From the NCBI RefSeq assembly GCF_030812835.1, contig NZ_JAUSTM010000002.1:1-64000 (forward strand): a stretch of 64,000 nucleotides of DNA, read 5' to 3'. The stretch comes from Streptococcus moroccensis (GTDB lineage: Bacteria > Bacillota > Bacilli > Lactobacillales > Streptococcaceae). Of this stretch, positions 45,066 through 53,425 are shown piece after piece. The position numbers and the translations under genes are program-made. The notes beneath the pieces were generated by a model that ran no database searches, was not told where the DNA came from, and saw only the letters and a list, made by a program, of their open reading frames with translations. Position 1 is the first letter of the stretch, and each line of letters starts with the position of its first letter.

Positions 45066-45386
45066 ATGGTCTTAGAAAATAAGTTAGGGATAGAAGATTC
45101 TCTGAAATTAGCAGAAGTAGAAGAAAAACTCAGTAAGCTCCATGCGAAGCAATTGTTTGAAAAGCAATTGTTTAAGGATAAACCAGCAGGCGTATTTGAA
45201 ACACTATCCTATATCCATGACTATCTTCTTGCCATGGAACGCAGCCCTATTCGTGATATTGAAATGAAACATGTTCTGAAAAATGCGCTGACAACTGAAA
45301 CGAAAAATCGTGCTCTTTACATGAAAGGAGCAGACCACTCCTATTATTATGAGGGCTATAACCGATTTCAAACCGAAGAGTTGTAA
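45066..45386 (+). CDS. Conserved small streptococcal protein of unknown function
   Basis: A 106-residue soluble protein between parE and parC. Mostly helical and charged (LAEVEEKLSKLHAKQLFEKQ, PAGVFETLSYIHDYLLAMER). It may belong to the DUF5960 family, which I recall from streptococci, but I cannot verify this. The start follows AAAAGGAGTGAACT. Its position inside the topoisomerase IV locus is conserved in relatives, though no functional link is known. Confidence 0.7.
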   Translation: MVLENKLGIEDSLKLAEVEEKLSKLHAKQLFEKQLFKDKPAGVFETLSYIHDYLLAMERSPIRDIEMKHVLKNALTTETKNRALYMKGADHSYYYEGYNRFQTEEL

Positions 45387-45473
45387 GAAGTTGAAGATGA
45401 AAAATTGAAAAGTTAAGTGTTAGGAGAAAACTACCCTTTTCAAAATCCTAATAAGAAATTAAGAGGTAATAGA

Positions 45474-45884
45474 ATGCCTAAAAAAATGACCAAAGAAGAA
45501 GCTTTTGCTCAGTTACAAAAGCGTTTTGATAAAGCCGAGACACTCTTGAAGGACGATGCCAAAGTGCAGACCTTTCTTGATAAGCTGGAACGCAAGATCA
45601 AGCGGATTCCCTTTGTCAGTCAAGAAATTAAGAACATACCTGTACTGATTAGCATGGTTAGAAGTTACTGGAAAAAGGATTACACAAAAGTTCCATTTAA
45701 GACCATGGTGGCCATCGTTAGTGCCCTGCTTTATTTCCTATCGCCTATTGACGTTGTACCCGACTGGATCCCAGTTCTCGGTCAGATGGACGATGCTCTT
45801 GTGATTGCAACCTGTTGGAAGTGGGTTAATGACGATATTGAAGCTTATCGCAAATGGCGTAAATCTAGTCAAACCGATCAATAG
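45474..45884 (+). CDS. YkvA-family (DUF1232) membrane protein
   Basis: A 136-residue protein whose C-terminal half has the DUF1232 hallmark ALLYFLSPIDVVPDWIPVLGQMDDA (about residues 80-105) in a short hydrophobic segment, preceded by a charged helical domain. Function unknown. I choose the ATG at 45474 after AAGAGGTAATAGA; the frame extends upstream to 45417 without a better site. Confidence 0.8.
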   Translation: MPKKMTKEEAFAQLQKRFDKAETLLKDDAKVQTFLDKLERKIKRIPFVSQEIKNIPVLISMVRSYWKKDYTKVPFKTMVAIVSALLYFLSPIDVVPDWIPVLGQMDDALVIATCWKWVNDDIEAYRKWRKSSQTDQ

Positions 45885-46143
45885 GTTGCTGACGTTTTTC
45901 CTAATCAAGGAAAGTACGGAAAAAAGGAATCATTCTTTAATATACTAAGAAATAAGAAAGGACTGTTGGTTAGTCTTTCTAACTGAACACGCCCTAAAGG
46001 CTGTGTCAAAAAGAGACACAGGTGTTTAAATTTTAATTTTTTACAGCTGTGGCTACTTTAGTGTAAATCGTCTAGAAAATCAGGATTTTCTGCCGATTTC
46101 CTGTTTTGACCTTGCCTTTTTAACGGGCTTTGAATCTTATACT
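45885..46143. other. Leader region upstream of parC
   Basis: No gene is visible. A nested hairpin lies here: outer AACAC (45986-45990) with GTGTT (46022-46026), inner CTGTGTC (46001-46007) with GACACAG (46015-46021). A second inverted repeat, AGAAAATC-AGGATTTTCT, follows at about 46074-46091. The parC start lacks a clear ribosome site, so these may influence expression. Confidence 0.45.
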
Positions 46144-48615
46144 ATGTCAAACATTCAAAACATGTCCCTTGAGGACATTATGGGAGAGCGTTTCGGACGC
46201 TATTCCAAATACATTATTCAAGAGCGGGCCTTGCCTGATATTCGAGATGGGTTAAAACCGGTGCAACGCCGTATCCTGTATTCCATGAACAAGGATGGCA
46301 ATACCCACGATAAGGGCTACCGTAAATCAGCCAAATCTGTCGGGAATATCATGGGTAACTTCCACCCGCACGGGGATTCGTCCATATATGATGCCATGGT
46401 CCGTATGTCTCAGGACTGGAAAAACCGTGACATATTGGTTGAAATGCACGGGAACAACGGTTCTATGGATGGTGATCCACCGGCAGCCATGCGTTATACG
46501 GAAGCCCGCCTTTCTGAAATTGCTGGCTATCTCTTGCAGGATATCGACAAAAAGACCGTGCCTTGGGCGTGGAACTTTGACGATACTGAAAAAGAACCTA
46601 CGGTACTACCAGCAGCCTTTCCTAACCTCCTGGTTAATGGGGCGACAGGAATTTCAGCTGGTTATGCAACAGATATTCCACCCCATAACCTGGCAGAAGT
46701 CATTGATGCAGTTGTTTATATGATTGATCACCCTAAGGCCAAGTTAGAGAAGCTTATGGAATTTCTCCCTGGGCCGGATTTCCCGACGGGTGCCATCATC
46801 CAAGGGCAAGATGAAATCAAGAAAGCCTATGAGACAGGAAAGGGCCGTATCGTTGTTCGAAGCCGGACAGAAATTGAGCAACTTAAAGGCGGCAAGGAAC
46901 AAATTGTCATCACTGAGATTCCTTATGAGATTAACAAGGCGGTTCTTGTTAAAAAGATTGACGATGTGCGTGTCAATAATAAGGTTCCAGGAATTGCCGA
47001 AGTTCGTGATGAATCTGATCGAGACGGTCTGCGCATTGCCATTGAACTCAAAAAGGATGCCGATAGCCAAACCATCCTCAACTATCTCTTGAAATATACT
47101 GATTTACAAGTCAACTACAATTTCAACATGGTAGCGATTGATAACTTTACGCCGCGTCAGGTTGGTCTTCAGAAAATCCTTTCTAGCTATATCTCTCACC
47201 GCCAGCAAATCATTGTGGCTCGTTCAAAATTCGACAAGGCCAAGGCTGAAAAACGCCTTCACATTGTTGAGGGATTAATCCGTGTTATCTCAATTTTGGA
47301 TGACGTCATTGCCCTCATCCGTGCTTCTGAAAACAAATCAGATGCTAAAGAAAACCTCAAAATCAGCTATGATTTCTCAGAGGAGCAAGCTGAAGCTATT
47401 GTGACTTTACAGCTTTACCGCCTGACCAATACGGATATCGTAACGCTTGAAAACGAAGAAGCAGAACTTCGGGATACGATTCAGACTTTAGCGGCGATTA
47501 TTGGAGATGAGGCGACCATGTTTAACCTCATGAAGCGTGAGCTCCGCGAGGTCAAAAAGAAATTTGGGACAGCTCGTCGTTCGGAATTACAAGCAGAAGC
47601 AGAGACGATTGAGATTGATACGGCTAGCCTGATTACTGAAGAAGAAACCTATATCAGTGTCACCCGTGGCGGTTACATCAAACGGACAAGTCCGCGTTCC
47701 TTCTCGGCGTCCCAATTGGATGAAATTGGGAAGCGAGATGAAGACGAACTGATTTTCTGGCACTTAGCCAAGACCACTCAGCATCTTTTACTCTTTACAG
47801 ACCAAGGCAATGTCATCTACCGACCGATTCATGAGTTAGCAGATATCAAATGGAAGGATATTGGCGAACATTTGAGCCAAACCATCACCAATTACGATAC
47901 CAGCGAAAACGTGCTATATGCTGAAATTGTAGACAGCTTCGAGGATAATACTACCTATTTTGCTGTGACGCGCTTAGGCCAAATCAAGCGCGTGGAACGC
48001 AAGGAATTCACTCCTTGGCGGACCTATCGTTCCAAGTCTGTTAAATATGCCAAGCTAAAAAATGCCGAGGACCAGGTTATCACAGTAGCGCCGATTCAGT
48101 TGGATGAGGTTCTCATTTTGACGACCAATGGCTATGGCTTACGTTTTGCAATTGATGAAGTGCCAGTAATAGGTGCCAAGGCTGCTGGTGTGAAAGCCAT
48201 TAACCTAAAAGGTGATGACACGGTGGCAGCAGCTTTAATTGCCAATACCAGCAGTTTCTATCTCTTGACACAACGCGGAAGCCTTAAACGCATGGCTATG
48301 GCTGACATTCCAGTGACAAGCCGTGCCAATCGTGGCCTCCAAGTCCTTCGTGAGCTCAAGAGCAAGCCACACCGCGTCTTTGCTGCTGGAAATGTCATCA
48401 CAGAAGTAACTGGTGACCTTGATCTTTTTGCAACAGAAGTGAAAGAAGTTGAAAGCCAGATTCTCATAGTCACATCAACAACGGGACAAACTACCGAAAT
48501 TGCGCTTGAAAATCTAGGTATTTCAGAGCGAACCAGCAATGGTTCCTTCGTGTCAGATACTATTTCTGATCAGGGTGTCTTTTCAGCCAAACTAAAATTT
48601 TCTGACAACACATAA
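46144..48615 (+). CDS. parC: DNA topoisomerase IV subunit A
   Basis: An 823-residue breakage-reunion subunit. The active Tyr is in AMRYTEARLS (about 118), and the quinolone-resistance region PHGDSSIYDAM carries Ser79 and Asp83, the wild-type (susceptible) residues by pneumococcal numbering. The C-terminal beta-pinwheel repeats follow (TRGGYIKRTS, TRLGQIKRVERK, TTNGYGLRF, TQRGSLKRMA). The ATG at 46144 has no obvious ribosome site upstream. A strong terminator follows. Confidence 0.97.
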   Translation: MSNIQNMSLEDIMGERFGRYSKYIIQERALPDIRDGLKPVQRRILYSMNKDGNTHDKGYRKSAKSVGNIMGNFHPHGDSSIYDAMVRMSQDWKNRDILVEMHGNNGSMDGDPPAAMRYTEARLSEIAGYLLQDIDKKTVPWAWNFDDTEKEPTVLPAAFPNLLVNGATGISAGYATDIPPHNLAEVIDAVVYMIDHPKAKLEKLMEFLPGPDFPTGAIIQGQDEIKKAYETGKGRIVVRSRTEIEQLKGGKEQIVITEIPYEINKAVLVKKIDDVRVNNKVPGIAEVRDESDRDGLRIAIELKKDADSQTILNYLLKYTDLQVNYNFNMVAIDNFTPRQVGLQKILSSYISHRQQIIVARSKFDKAKAEKRLHIVEGLIRVISILDDVIALIRASENKSDAKENLKISYDFSEEQAEAIVTLQLYRLTNTDIVTLENEEAELRDTIQTLAAIIGDEATMFNLMKRELREVKKKFGTARRSELQAEAETIEIDTASLITEEETYISVTRGGYIKRTSPRSFSASQLDEIGKRDEDELIFWHLAKTTQHLLLFTDQGNVIYRPIHELADIKWKDIGEHLSQTITNYDTSENVLYAEIVDSFEDNTTYFAVTRLGQIKRVERKEFTPWRTYRSKSVKYAKLKNAEDQVITVAPIQLDEVLILTTNGYGLRFAIDEVPVIGAKAAGVKAINLKGDDTVAAALIANTSSFYLLTQRGSLKRMAMADIPVTSRANRGLQVLRELKSKPHRVFAAGNVITEVTGDLDLFATEVKEVESQILIVTSTTGQTTEIALENLGISERTSNGSFVSDTISDQGVFSAKLKFSDNT

Positions 48616-48643
48616 CCAGAAAATTCTTTTGTGAACATTTCTT

Positions 48644-48684
48644 AAAGCCTCAGGGGAAGAGCTACTTTCCCTGAGGCTTTTTAA
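48644..48684 (+). terminator. parC terminator
   Basis: A 12-bp perfect stem (48644-48655 with 48669-48680, AAAGCCTCAGGG/CCCTGAGGCTTT), followed by TTTT. Confidence 0.92.
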
Positions 48685-48758
48685 AATGAGAATTGTTTAA
48701 AGGTTTGCAATTTACTAAAAAAAGAGTAAAATAGATAAAAATAAGTGAGGAGACTGCT

Positions 48759-49781
48759 ATGCCAAGAGACATTGATTGGGAAAACCTAGGATTTAATTAC
48801 ATGAAACTTCCTTATCGGTATATTGCTTATTACCGAGACGGTAACTGGGAAAAAGGAGAGTTAACGGAAGATAGCACGCTTCATATTTCTGAAAGTTCAC
48901 CGGCTCTTCATTATGGCCAGCAGGCTTTTGAGGGTTTAAAAGCCTATCGTACCAAATCTGGAACAATTCAACTTTTTAGACCTGATGAAAATGCTAAACG
49001 CCTCCAACGAACTGCAGAACGTCTCTTGATGCCTCAAGTTCCAGTTGATCTTTTTGTTGAAGCTTGTAAACAGGTTACCAAGGCTAACGATGCCTTTGTC
49101 CCACCCTATGGAACAGGGGGAACTCTTTATTTACGCCCGCTTTTAATTGGTGTTGGTGACATTATTGGCGTACAGCCTGCGCAAGAATATATTTTTACTG
49201 TTTTTGCCATGCCAGTTGGAAATTATTTTAAGGGTGGGTTAACCCCGACGAATTTTTTGGTTGCTGATGATTTTGACCGTGCAGCTCCCTATGGCACAGG
49301 TGCTGCAAAGGTTGGCGGAAACTATGCAGCAAGCCTGCTTCCAGGTAAGAAAGCAAAAGCGGCAGGTTTTTCGGATGTCATCTATTTAGATCCAGCTACT
49401 CATACGAAAATTGAAGAAGTTGGGTCAGCTAATTTTTTTGGCATTACAGCTAATAATGAATTTATCACACCATTAAGCCCATCCATTTTGCCATCTATTA
49501 CCAAGTACTCTCTCTTATACTTAGCAGAGCATCGTCTTGGAATGACACCTGTAGAAGGCGATGTTTATCTCAGCGATTTAGAGAAATTTATCGAAGCTGG
49601 AGCCTGTGGGACTGCTGCTGTCATTTCACCAATCGGTGGTATTCAACACGGCGATAACTTCCATGTCTTTTACAGTGAATCAGAAGTCGGACCAGTCACT
49701 CGTAAACTTTATGACGAATTAACGGGAATCCAGTTTGGTGATGTTGAAGCCCCAGATGGTTGGATTGTAACCATAGATTAA
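48759..49781 (+). CDS. ilvE: Branched-chain amino acid aminotransferase
   Basis: A 340-residue class IV PLP aminotransferase for Leu, Ile and Val. It contains HYGQQAFEGLKAYR, the PLP lysine region GTGAAKVGGNYAASL, and IEEVGSANFFGI, followed by EAGACGTAAVISPIG. Length and motifs fit the eukaryote-type (about 340 residue) subgroup found in streptococci. The start follows GTGAGGAGACTGCT. Confidence 0.95.
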   Translation: MPRDIDWENLGFNYMKLPYRYIAYYRDGNWEKGELTEDSTLHISESSPALHYGQQAFEGLKAYRTKSGTIQLFRPDENAKRLQRTAERLLMPQVPVDLFVEACKQVTKANDAFVPPYGTGGTLYLRPLLIGVGDIIGVQPAQEYIFTVFAMPVGNYFKGGLTPTNFLVADDFDRAAPYGTGAAKVGGNYAASLLPGKKAKAAGFSDVIYLDPATHTKIEEVGSANFFGITANNEFITPLSPSILPSITKYSLLYLAEHRLGMTPVEGDVYLSDLEKFIEAGACGTAAVISPIGGIQHGDNFHVFYSESEVGPVTRKLYDELTGIQFGDVEAPDGWIVTID

Positions 49782-49782
49782 G

Positions 49783-49819
49783 AAAACAAGGCTCTGGCAC
49801 TTGCCAGCGCTTTGTTTTT
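49783..49819 (+). terminator. ilvE terminator
   Basis: AAAACAAGGC-t-CTGGC, loop ACTT, GCCAG-c-GCTTTGTTTT; a long stem with a mismatch and a T tail. Confidence 0.85.
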
Positions 49820-49849
49820 CATGTAGAATAGGTGGAGTGAGGTAATAGC

Positions 49850-50083
49850 ATGAGTAAAAAAGAAAAGAAAATTGAAATTCAGCTGACAGATGCAACCCTA
49901 TCTGTTAACGGAGAAAATTATGACGGTTACGTCCTAACGCTTGGCAAAAAAGAAATTGGTCAAATTGCTGAGTTTTCTGAAAAACAGTTTGCAATCGTCA
50001 AAAACGGAAATGCCGAAACTTTTTTCAAATCTCTTAAAAAAGCTGTCGAAAATATCATCGAAAATTATAATCTAACTCACTAA
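49850..50083 (+). CDS. DUF2969-family small protein
   Basis: A 77-residue protein with repeated Lys-rich helices (MSKKEKKIEIQLTDATLSVN, GQIAEFSEKQFAIVKNGNAE). The size and its position between ilvE and rpsA match the DUF2969 family conserved in Lactobacillales. Function unknown. The start follows GGTGGAGTGAGGTAATAGC. Confidence 0.75.
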   Translation: MSKKEKKIEIQLTDATLSVNGENYDGYVLTLGKKEIGQIAEFSEKQFAIVKNGNAETFFKSLKKAVENIIENYNLTH

Positions 50084-50088
50084 AACGC

Positions 50089-50117
50089 TTGTAATATAAA
50101 GAAATTCGTGTTACAAT
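50089..50117 (+). promoter_or_regulatory. Promoter of the tRNA pair
   Basis: TTGTAA (50089-50094) and TACAAT (50112-50117), 17-bp spacer, 15 nt before the tRNA-Tyr 5' end. Confidence 0.7.
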
Positions 50118-50132
50118 GATTTAGTTAGTGTT

Positions 50133-50213
50133 GGAGAGATAGCGAAGAGGCTAAACGCGGCGGACTGTAAATCCGCTCCTTCGGGTTCGGGGGTTCGAAT
50201 CCCTCTCTCTCCA
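50133..50213 (+). tRNA. tRNA-Tyr (GTA)
   Basis: Acceptor stem GGAGAGA pairs with TCTCTCC, and the anticodon GTA is at 50167-50169. It has a long class II variable arm and T-arm GGTTCGAATCC. The 3' CCA is not encoded. Confidence 0.95.
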
Positions 50214-50220
50214 TCAAGAT

Positions 50221-50326
50221 ACGAGTGCGTTAAAAATCCCGTATGAAAATAGGAAATCAATGCAGTGTCTTATAGACACAAATTGATTTATCTTTTTCAC
50301 TAGGGATTTAGCACGAGTTCAGTTAT
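50221..50326. repeat. Palindromic repeat, copy 4, between two tRNA genes
   Basis: Arms GTGCGTTAAAAATCCC (50225-50240) and GGGATTTAGCAC (50303-50314); inner AAATCAA/TTGATTT and apical GTGTC/GACAC. The sequence is very similar to the copy at 1036-1120, and the flanking word ATCAAGAT is shared with the copy at 628-717. Confidence 0.75.
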
Positions 50327-50352
50327 TATCCAACTGAAAAAGTATTTAACAT

Positions 50353-50424
50353 TGGGGTATAGCCAAGCGGTAAGGCAAGGGACTTTGACTCCCTCATGCG
50401 TTGGTTCGAATCCAGCTACCCCAG
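50353..50424 (+). tRNA. tRNA-Gln (TTG)
   Basis: Acceptor stem TGGGGTA pairs with TACCCCA, and the seven-base anticodon loop CTTTGAC contains TTG. T-arm GGTTCGAATCC. Downstream of tRNA-Tyr, probably in one transcript. Confidence 0.95.
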
Positions 50425-50547
50425 TCAAGGTATCAGGCTTTGCCTGACGTCGTTTAAAAAGCGTTGTTGTCGTTGCGGGTGCCTTAAATAAAATATATTT
50501 TTGTCAGTTAGCAATCGGGCTGGCTGATGTCGGAGGTTTTTTTAATA

Positions 50548-51747
50548 ATGAACGAATTTGAAGATTTGTTGAACAGTGTAAGCGAAGTTAACACAGGTGA
50601 TGTGGTAACTGCAGAAGTATTGACCGTTGATAACGATCAAGCTAATGTTGTTATTGCTGGTACTGGTGTTGAAGGTGTATTGACTCGCCGTGAATTGACT
50701 AGCGACCGCGATGCAAATGTAGCTGACTTGGTGAAACCAGGTGAAACACTTGAAGTATTGGTACTTCGTCAAGTTGTTGGTAAAGACACTGACACTGTGA
50801 CATATCTTGTTTCTAAGAAACGTTTAGAAGCTCGCAAGGCATGGGATAAACTTGTTGGTCGTGAAGAAGAAGTGGTAACTGTTAACGTTACTCGTGCTGT
50901 AAAAGGTGGACTTTCAGTTGAGTTTGAAGGCCTCCGTGGTTTCATTCCAGCATCAATGATCGATACGCGTTTCACACGTAACACTGAGCGTTTTGTAGGT
51001 CAAGATATCGAAGCTAAAATTAAAGAAGTTGATCCTTCTGAAAACCGTTTCATTCTTTCACGTCGTGAAGTAGTGGAAGCTCAAGCAGCAGAAGCACGTG
51101 CTGAAGTCTTTGGTAAACTCGAAGTTGGTTCAGTTGTAACTGGTAAAGTTGCACGTATCACAAGCTTTGGTGCCTTTGTTGACCTTGGTGGTGTTGATGG
51201 ATTGATCCACTTGACTGAATTGTCACATGAGCGCAACGTTTCACCAAAATCAGTTGTAACTGTTGGTGAAGATGTTGATGTCAAAGTCTTGGCAATCGAT
51301 GAAGAAGCTGGTCGTGTATCATTATCTCTTAAAGCGACTACCCCTGGACCATGGGATGGTGTTGAGCAAAAACTTGCCGCTGGTGATGTTATCGAAGGTA
51401 AAGTGAAACGCTTGACTGACTTTGGTGCTTTCGTTGAAGTATTGCCAGGGATTGATGGACTTGTTCACATCTCACAAATTTCACACAAACGTGTTGAAAA
51501 TCCAAAAGATGCTTTGTCTGTAGGTCAAGATGTGACTGTTAAAGTTCTTGAAGTTAATGCTGAAAACGAGCGTGTATCACTCTCTATCAAAGCTTTGGAA
51601 GAACGTCCAGCAGCCGCTGAAGGTGAGCAAACTGAAAAACGCCAATCACGTCCACGTCGTCCACGTCAAGAAAAACGTGACTTCGAATTGCCAGAAACAC
51701 AAACTGGTTTCTCAATGGCAGACTTGTTCGGTGACATCGAATTATAA
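50548..51747 (+). CDS. rpsA: 30S ribosomal protein S1 homologue
   Basis: A 399-residue protein with four S1 RNA-binding repeats (for example [20 protein letters not shown] and [20 protein letters not shown]), the short Firmicutes form of S1 that aids mRNA binding. The ATG at 50548 follows GGAGGTTTTTTTAATA; an in-frame ATG at 50527 precedes the ribosome site and is not used. The C-terminus is basic, then ends [12 protein letters not shown]. No promoter is evident nearby, so it may be read with the tRNAs upstream. Confidence 0.95.
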   Translation: MNEFEDLLNSVSEVNTGDVVTAEVLTVDNDQANVVIAGTGVEGVLTRRELTSDRDANVADLVKPGETLEVLVLRQVVGKDTDTVTYLVSKKRLEARKAWDKLVGREEEVVTVNVTRAVKGGLSVEFEGLRGFIPASMIDTRFTRNTERFVGQDIEAKIKEVDPSENRFILSRREVVEAQAAEARAEVFGKLEVGSVVTGKVARITSFGAFVDLGGVDGLIHLTELSHERNVSPKSVVTVGEDVDVKVLAIDEEAGRVSLSLKATTPGPWDGVEQKLAAGDVIEGKVKRLTDFGAFVEVLPGIDGLVHISQISHKRVENPKDALSVGQDVTVKVLEVNAENERVSLSIKALEERPAAAEGEQTEKRQSRPRRPRQEKRDFELPETQTGFSMADLFGDIEL

Positions 51748-51753
51748 GAATCA

Positions 51754-51785
51754 AAAAAAGAGATTGGGGAGCCAGTCTCTTTTTC
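51754..51785 (+). terminator. rpsA terminator
   Basis: AAAAGAGATTGG pairs with CCAGTCTCTTTT across a GGAG loop, with one G-U pair and a T tail. Confidence 0.9.
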
Positions 51786-51791
51786 TGTTTT

Positions 51792-51821
51792 AAAAAAGAG
51801 ACTGACACAAATCAAGTCTCT
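51792..51821 (-). terminator. Tautomerase terminator
   Basis: AGAGACT (51797-51803) and AGTCTCT (51815-51821), with a T6 tail on the minus strand. It shares stem sequence with the rpsA terminator only 12 bp away. Confidence 0.8.
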
Positions 51822-51840
51822 AACAGTTTGGTTTAAGGGA

Positions 51841-52026
51841 TTATCCCTTGCGTTTCATTTCGCCTTGTGGAAAGTAAGTTCCTTCTTTAAGGTCATTAAT
51901 GAAGACGTGAACAGCTTCTTTGCTAGCTCCTGTATGCTTCATGACCACTTCAGTGACTTCTTGTGCTAGGGCAATTTTTTGGTCATCTGTACGGCCTTCA
52001 AAAAGGTCAATTTTTACGAATGGCAT
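51841..52026 (-). CDS. 4-oxalocrotonate tautomerase-family enzyme
   Basis: A 61-residue tautomerase-superfamily subunit. After Met removal the catalytic Pro1 is exposed (PFVKIDLFEGRTDDQKIALA), and the conserved VHVFINDLKEGTYF follows. The start at 52026 follows CCAAAGGAGATACCT; the longer frame to 52095 would hide Pro1. The length is typical for the hexameric 4-OT type. Physiological substrate unknown. Confidence 0.9.
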   Translation of the reverse strand: MPFVKIDLFEGRTDDQKIALAQEVTEVVMKHTGASKEAVHVFINDLKEGTYFPQGEMKRKG

Positions 52027-52103
52027 AGGTATCTCCTTTGGTTTTGATACTTTTGAGTATAGCACAAATACCTTTAAAATAACAGTTTTAGACATAGGTG
52101 TGC

Positions 52104-52109
52104 TATAAT
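52104..52109 (+). promoter_or_regulatory. Extended -10 of the small membrane protein gene
   Basis: TGCTATAAT with TATAAT at 52104-52109, 43 nt before the start codon. Confidence 0.5.
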
Positions 52110-52152
52110 ACAGTTAGGAAGGGGATGGGTGTCTCTAACTAGGAGGATGACC

Positions 52153-52332
52153 ATGAAAAACTATTTTCTTACTCTGACCTTGAGTGCAATATCTTTAGCG
52201 TTAGCTATCACTGTTTTTGCGGAGTCGGTCATTGAAGGTCCCATTTTAATAACGCTGTGTGTGCTTACCTTAACCTACGGATTAGTCGGAATTTGCTGTC
52301 GGCATAAAACCTTTAAAAAGGTTCCAGATTGA
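52153..52332 (+). CDS. Small two-helix membrane protein
   Basis: A 59-residue protein with two hydrophobic segments (FLTLTLSAISLALAITVFAE and ILITLCVLTLTYGLVGICC) and a basic tail (RHKTFKKVPD). The start at 52153 follows CTAGGAGGATGACC; an ATG at 52147 sits too close to the ribosome site. Function unknown. The last codons contain the left copy of an 18-bp direct repeat that recurs at 52587. Confidence 0.65.
   Translation: MKNYFLTLTLSAISLALAITVFAESVIEGPILITLCVLTLTYGLVGICCRHKTFKKVPD
52307..52324. repeat. 18-bp direct repeat, left copy
   Basis: AAACCTTTAAAAAGGTTC, identical to 52587-52604 and overlapping the 3' end of the small membrane protein gene. Confidence 0.85.
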
Positions 52333-52586
52333 AGACAAAGTCTCTTTTGAAACTTTCCTTAGGTGATAACGGACGGTAGCGACTCCCTTCGGGATTCCAA
52401 ACCTAAGTTTTGAGCCTAAGGTCTCAAAACTTCCGAGTACCTGAAACGCAATAGTTTCAGGTACTTTTATCACAGCGGAAAGTTTCGATACTTGCTCGCT
52501 TAGCTCGCAAAAAATCAACTTTTTAAATCCATGGTAGAACTTCGTAATATCCTTTTGATAGAAAACTAGGGTTTGTCTACGTCCTC
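52325..52586. mobile_element. Insertion-like segment with a multibranched palindromic structure
   Basis: A 262-bp segment between exact 18-bp repeats. Its left part (52349-52486) folds with perfect stems: outer GAAACTTTCC/GGAAAGTTTC (10 bp), next GTGATAA/TTATCAC (7 bp), then three hairpins inside: TCCC/GGGA, AAGTTTTGAG/CTCAAAACTT (10 bp) and GTACCTGAAAC/GTTTCAGGTAC (11 bp). No ORF is supported. It resembles non-autonomous repeats of the BOX type in architecture but not in sequence that I recognise. Confidence 0.55.
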
Positions 52587-52604
52587 AAACCTTTAAAAAG
52601 GTTC
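52587..52604. repeat. 18-bp direct repeat, right copy
   Basis: AAACCTTTAAAAAGGTTC, identical to 52307-52324. Confidence 0.85.
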
Positions 52605-52735
52605 TTCTTACTTTCTTAGAAGCTTTTCTGTATTGGCCTGGTCCTCTTTAGGTTTAAATTTTTACTGTTTATTAGGGATGTTTGATAGTTTTTAACCGAT
52701 TTCCCTGTCACATTCTGAGTTTCTGCTGATTATAG

Positions 52736-52766
52736 AGCAAGTCATTGTTTTGACTTGCTTTTTTTC
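52736..52766 (+). terminator. Terminator upstream of tdk
   Basis: AGCAAGTC (52736-52743) and GACTTGCT (52752-52759) with a T-rich tail. It would end a transcript from the small-gene promoter through the insertion-like segment. Confidence 0.8.
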
Positions 52767-52832
52767 TATCTAAAGCCTTGTTTTTATGATAAAATAAGAG
52801 AAGTGATTTTAACATAGATTGGACGTAAACGT

Positions 52833-53411
52833 GTGGCACAGTTATATTATAAATACGGGACTATGAACTCTGGCAAAACCATTGAGATCTTGAAAGTAGC
52901 CTATAATTATGAAGAGCAAGGGAAGTCGGTTGTTCTCATGACCTCAGCTATCGACACTAGAGATGGGATAGGGGTTGTTTCTTCTAGGATCGGGATGAAG
53001 CGTGAAGCGATTGCTATTGATGATAGCATGAATGTTTATGAATACGTTGAGCAGTTATCGCCCAAGCCCTACTGTATTTTGGTAGATGAAGCACACTTCC
53101 TATCCCGCAAATCTGTCTACGAGTTGGCACAAATTGTTGATGAGTTAAACATTCCCGTGATGGCCTTTGGTCTCAAAAATGATTTCCAGAATCATCTGTT
53201 TGAAGGGTCCCAATATTTGTTGCTTCTAGCAGACAAAATTGATGAGATTAAAACCATTTGCTACTTTTGTAAAAAGAAAGCAACCATGGTACTTCGGACA
53301 GAAAACGGCAAGCCAGTCTATGAAGGCGCTCAGATTCAAATCGGGGGTAATGAAAGCTATACGTCTGTCTGCCGTAAACACTATTTCCACCCAGAATTTA
53401 AAGAGAATTAA
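52833..53411 (+). CDS. tdk: Thymidine kinase
   Basis: A 192-residue type II thymidine kinase of pyrimidine salvage. Walker A GTMNSGKT (residues 9-16), Walker B-like [10 protein letters not shown], the lasso with CYFCKKKA, and a C-terminal Cys near CRKHYF provide the structural zinc site. The start codon is GTG at 52833; the upstream ribosome site is weak. First gene of the tdk-prfA-prmC-tsaC-like operon. Confidence 0.95.
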   Translation: MAQLYYKYGTMNSGKTIEILKVAYNYEEQGKSVVLMTSAIDTRDGIGVVSSRIGMKREAIAIDDSMNVYEYVEQLSPKPYCILVDEAHFLSRKSVYELAQIVDELNIPVMAFGLKNDFQNHLFEGSQYLLLLADKIDEIKTICYFCKKKATMVLRTENGKPVYEGAQIQIGGNESYTSVCRKHYFHPEFKEN

Positions 53412-53425
53412 AGAAGGAGTTGACA

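Noticed and set aside
50527..50547. Longer rpsA start at 50527
   Set aside because: The ribosome site lies downstream of this ATG and points to 50548.
52282..52518. Leftward 78-codon frame across the insertion-like segment
   Set aside because: It runs over the palindromic stems and the 3' end of the small gene, without a ribosome site.
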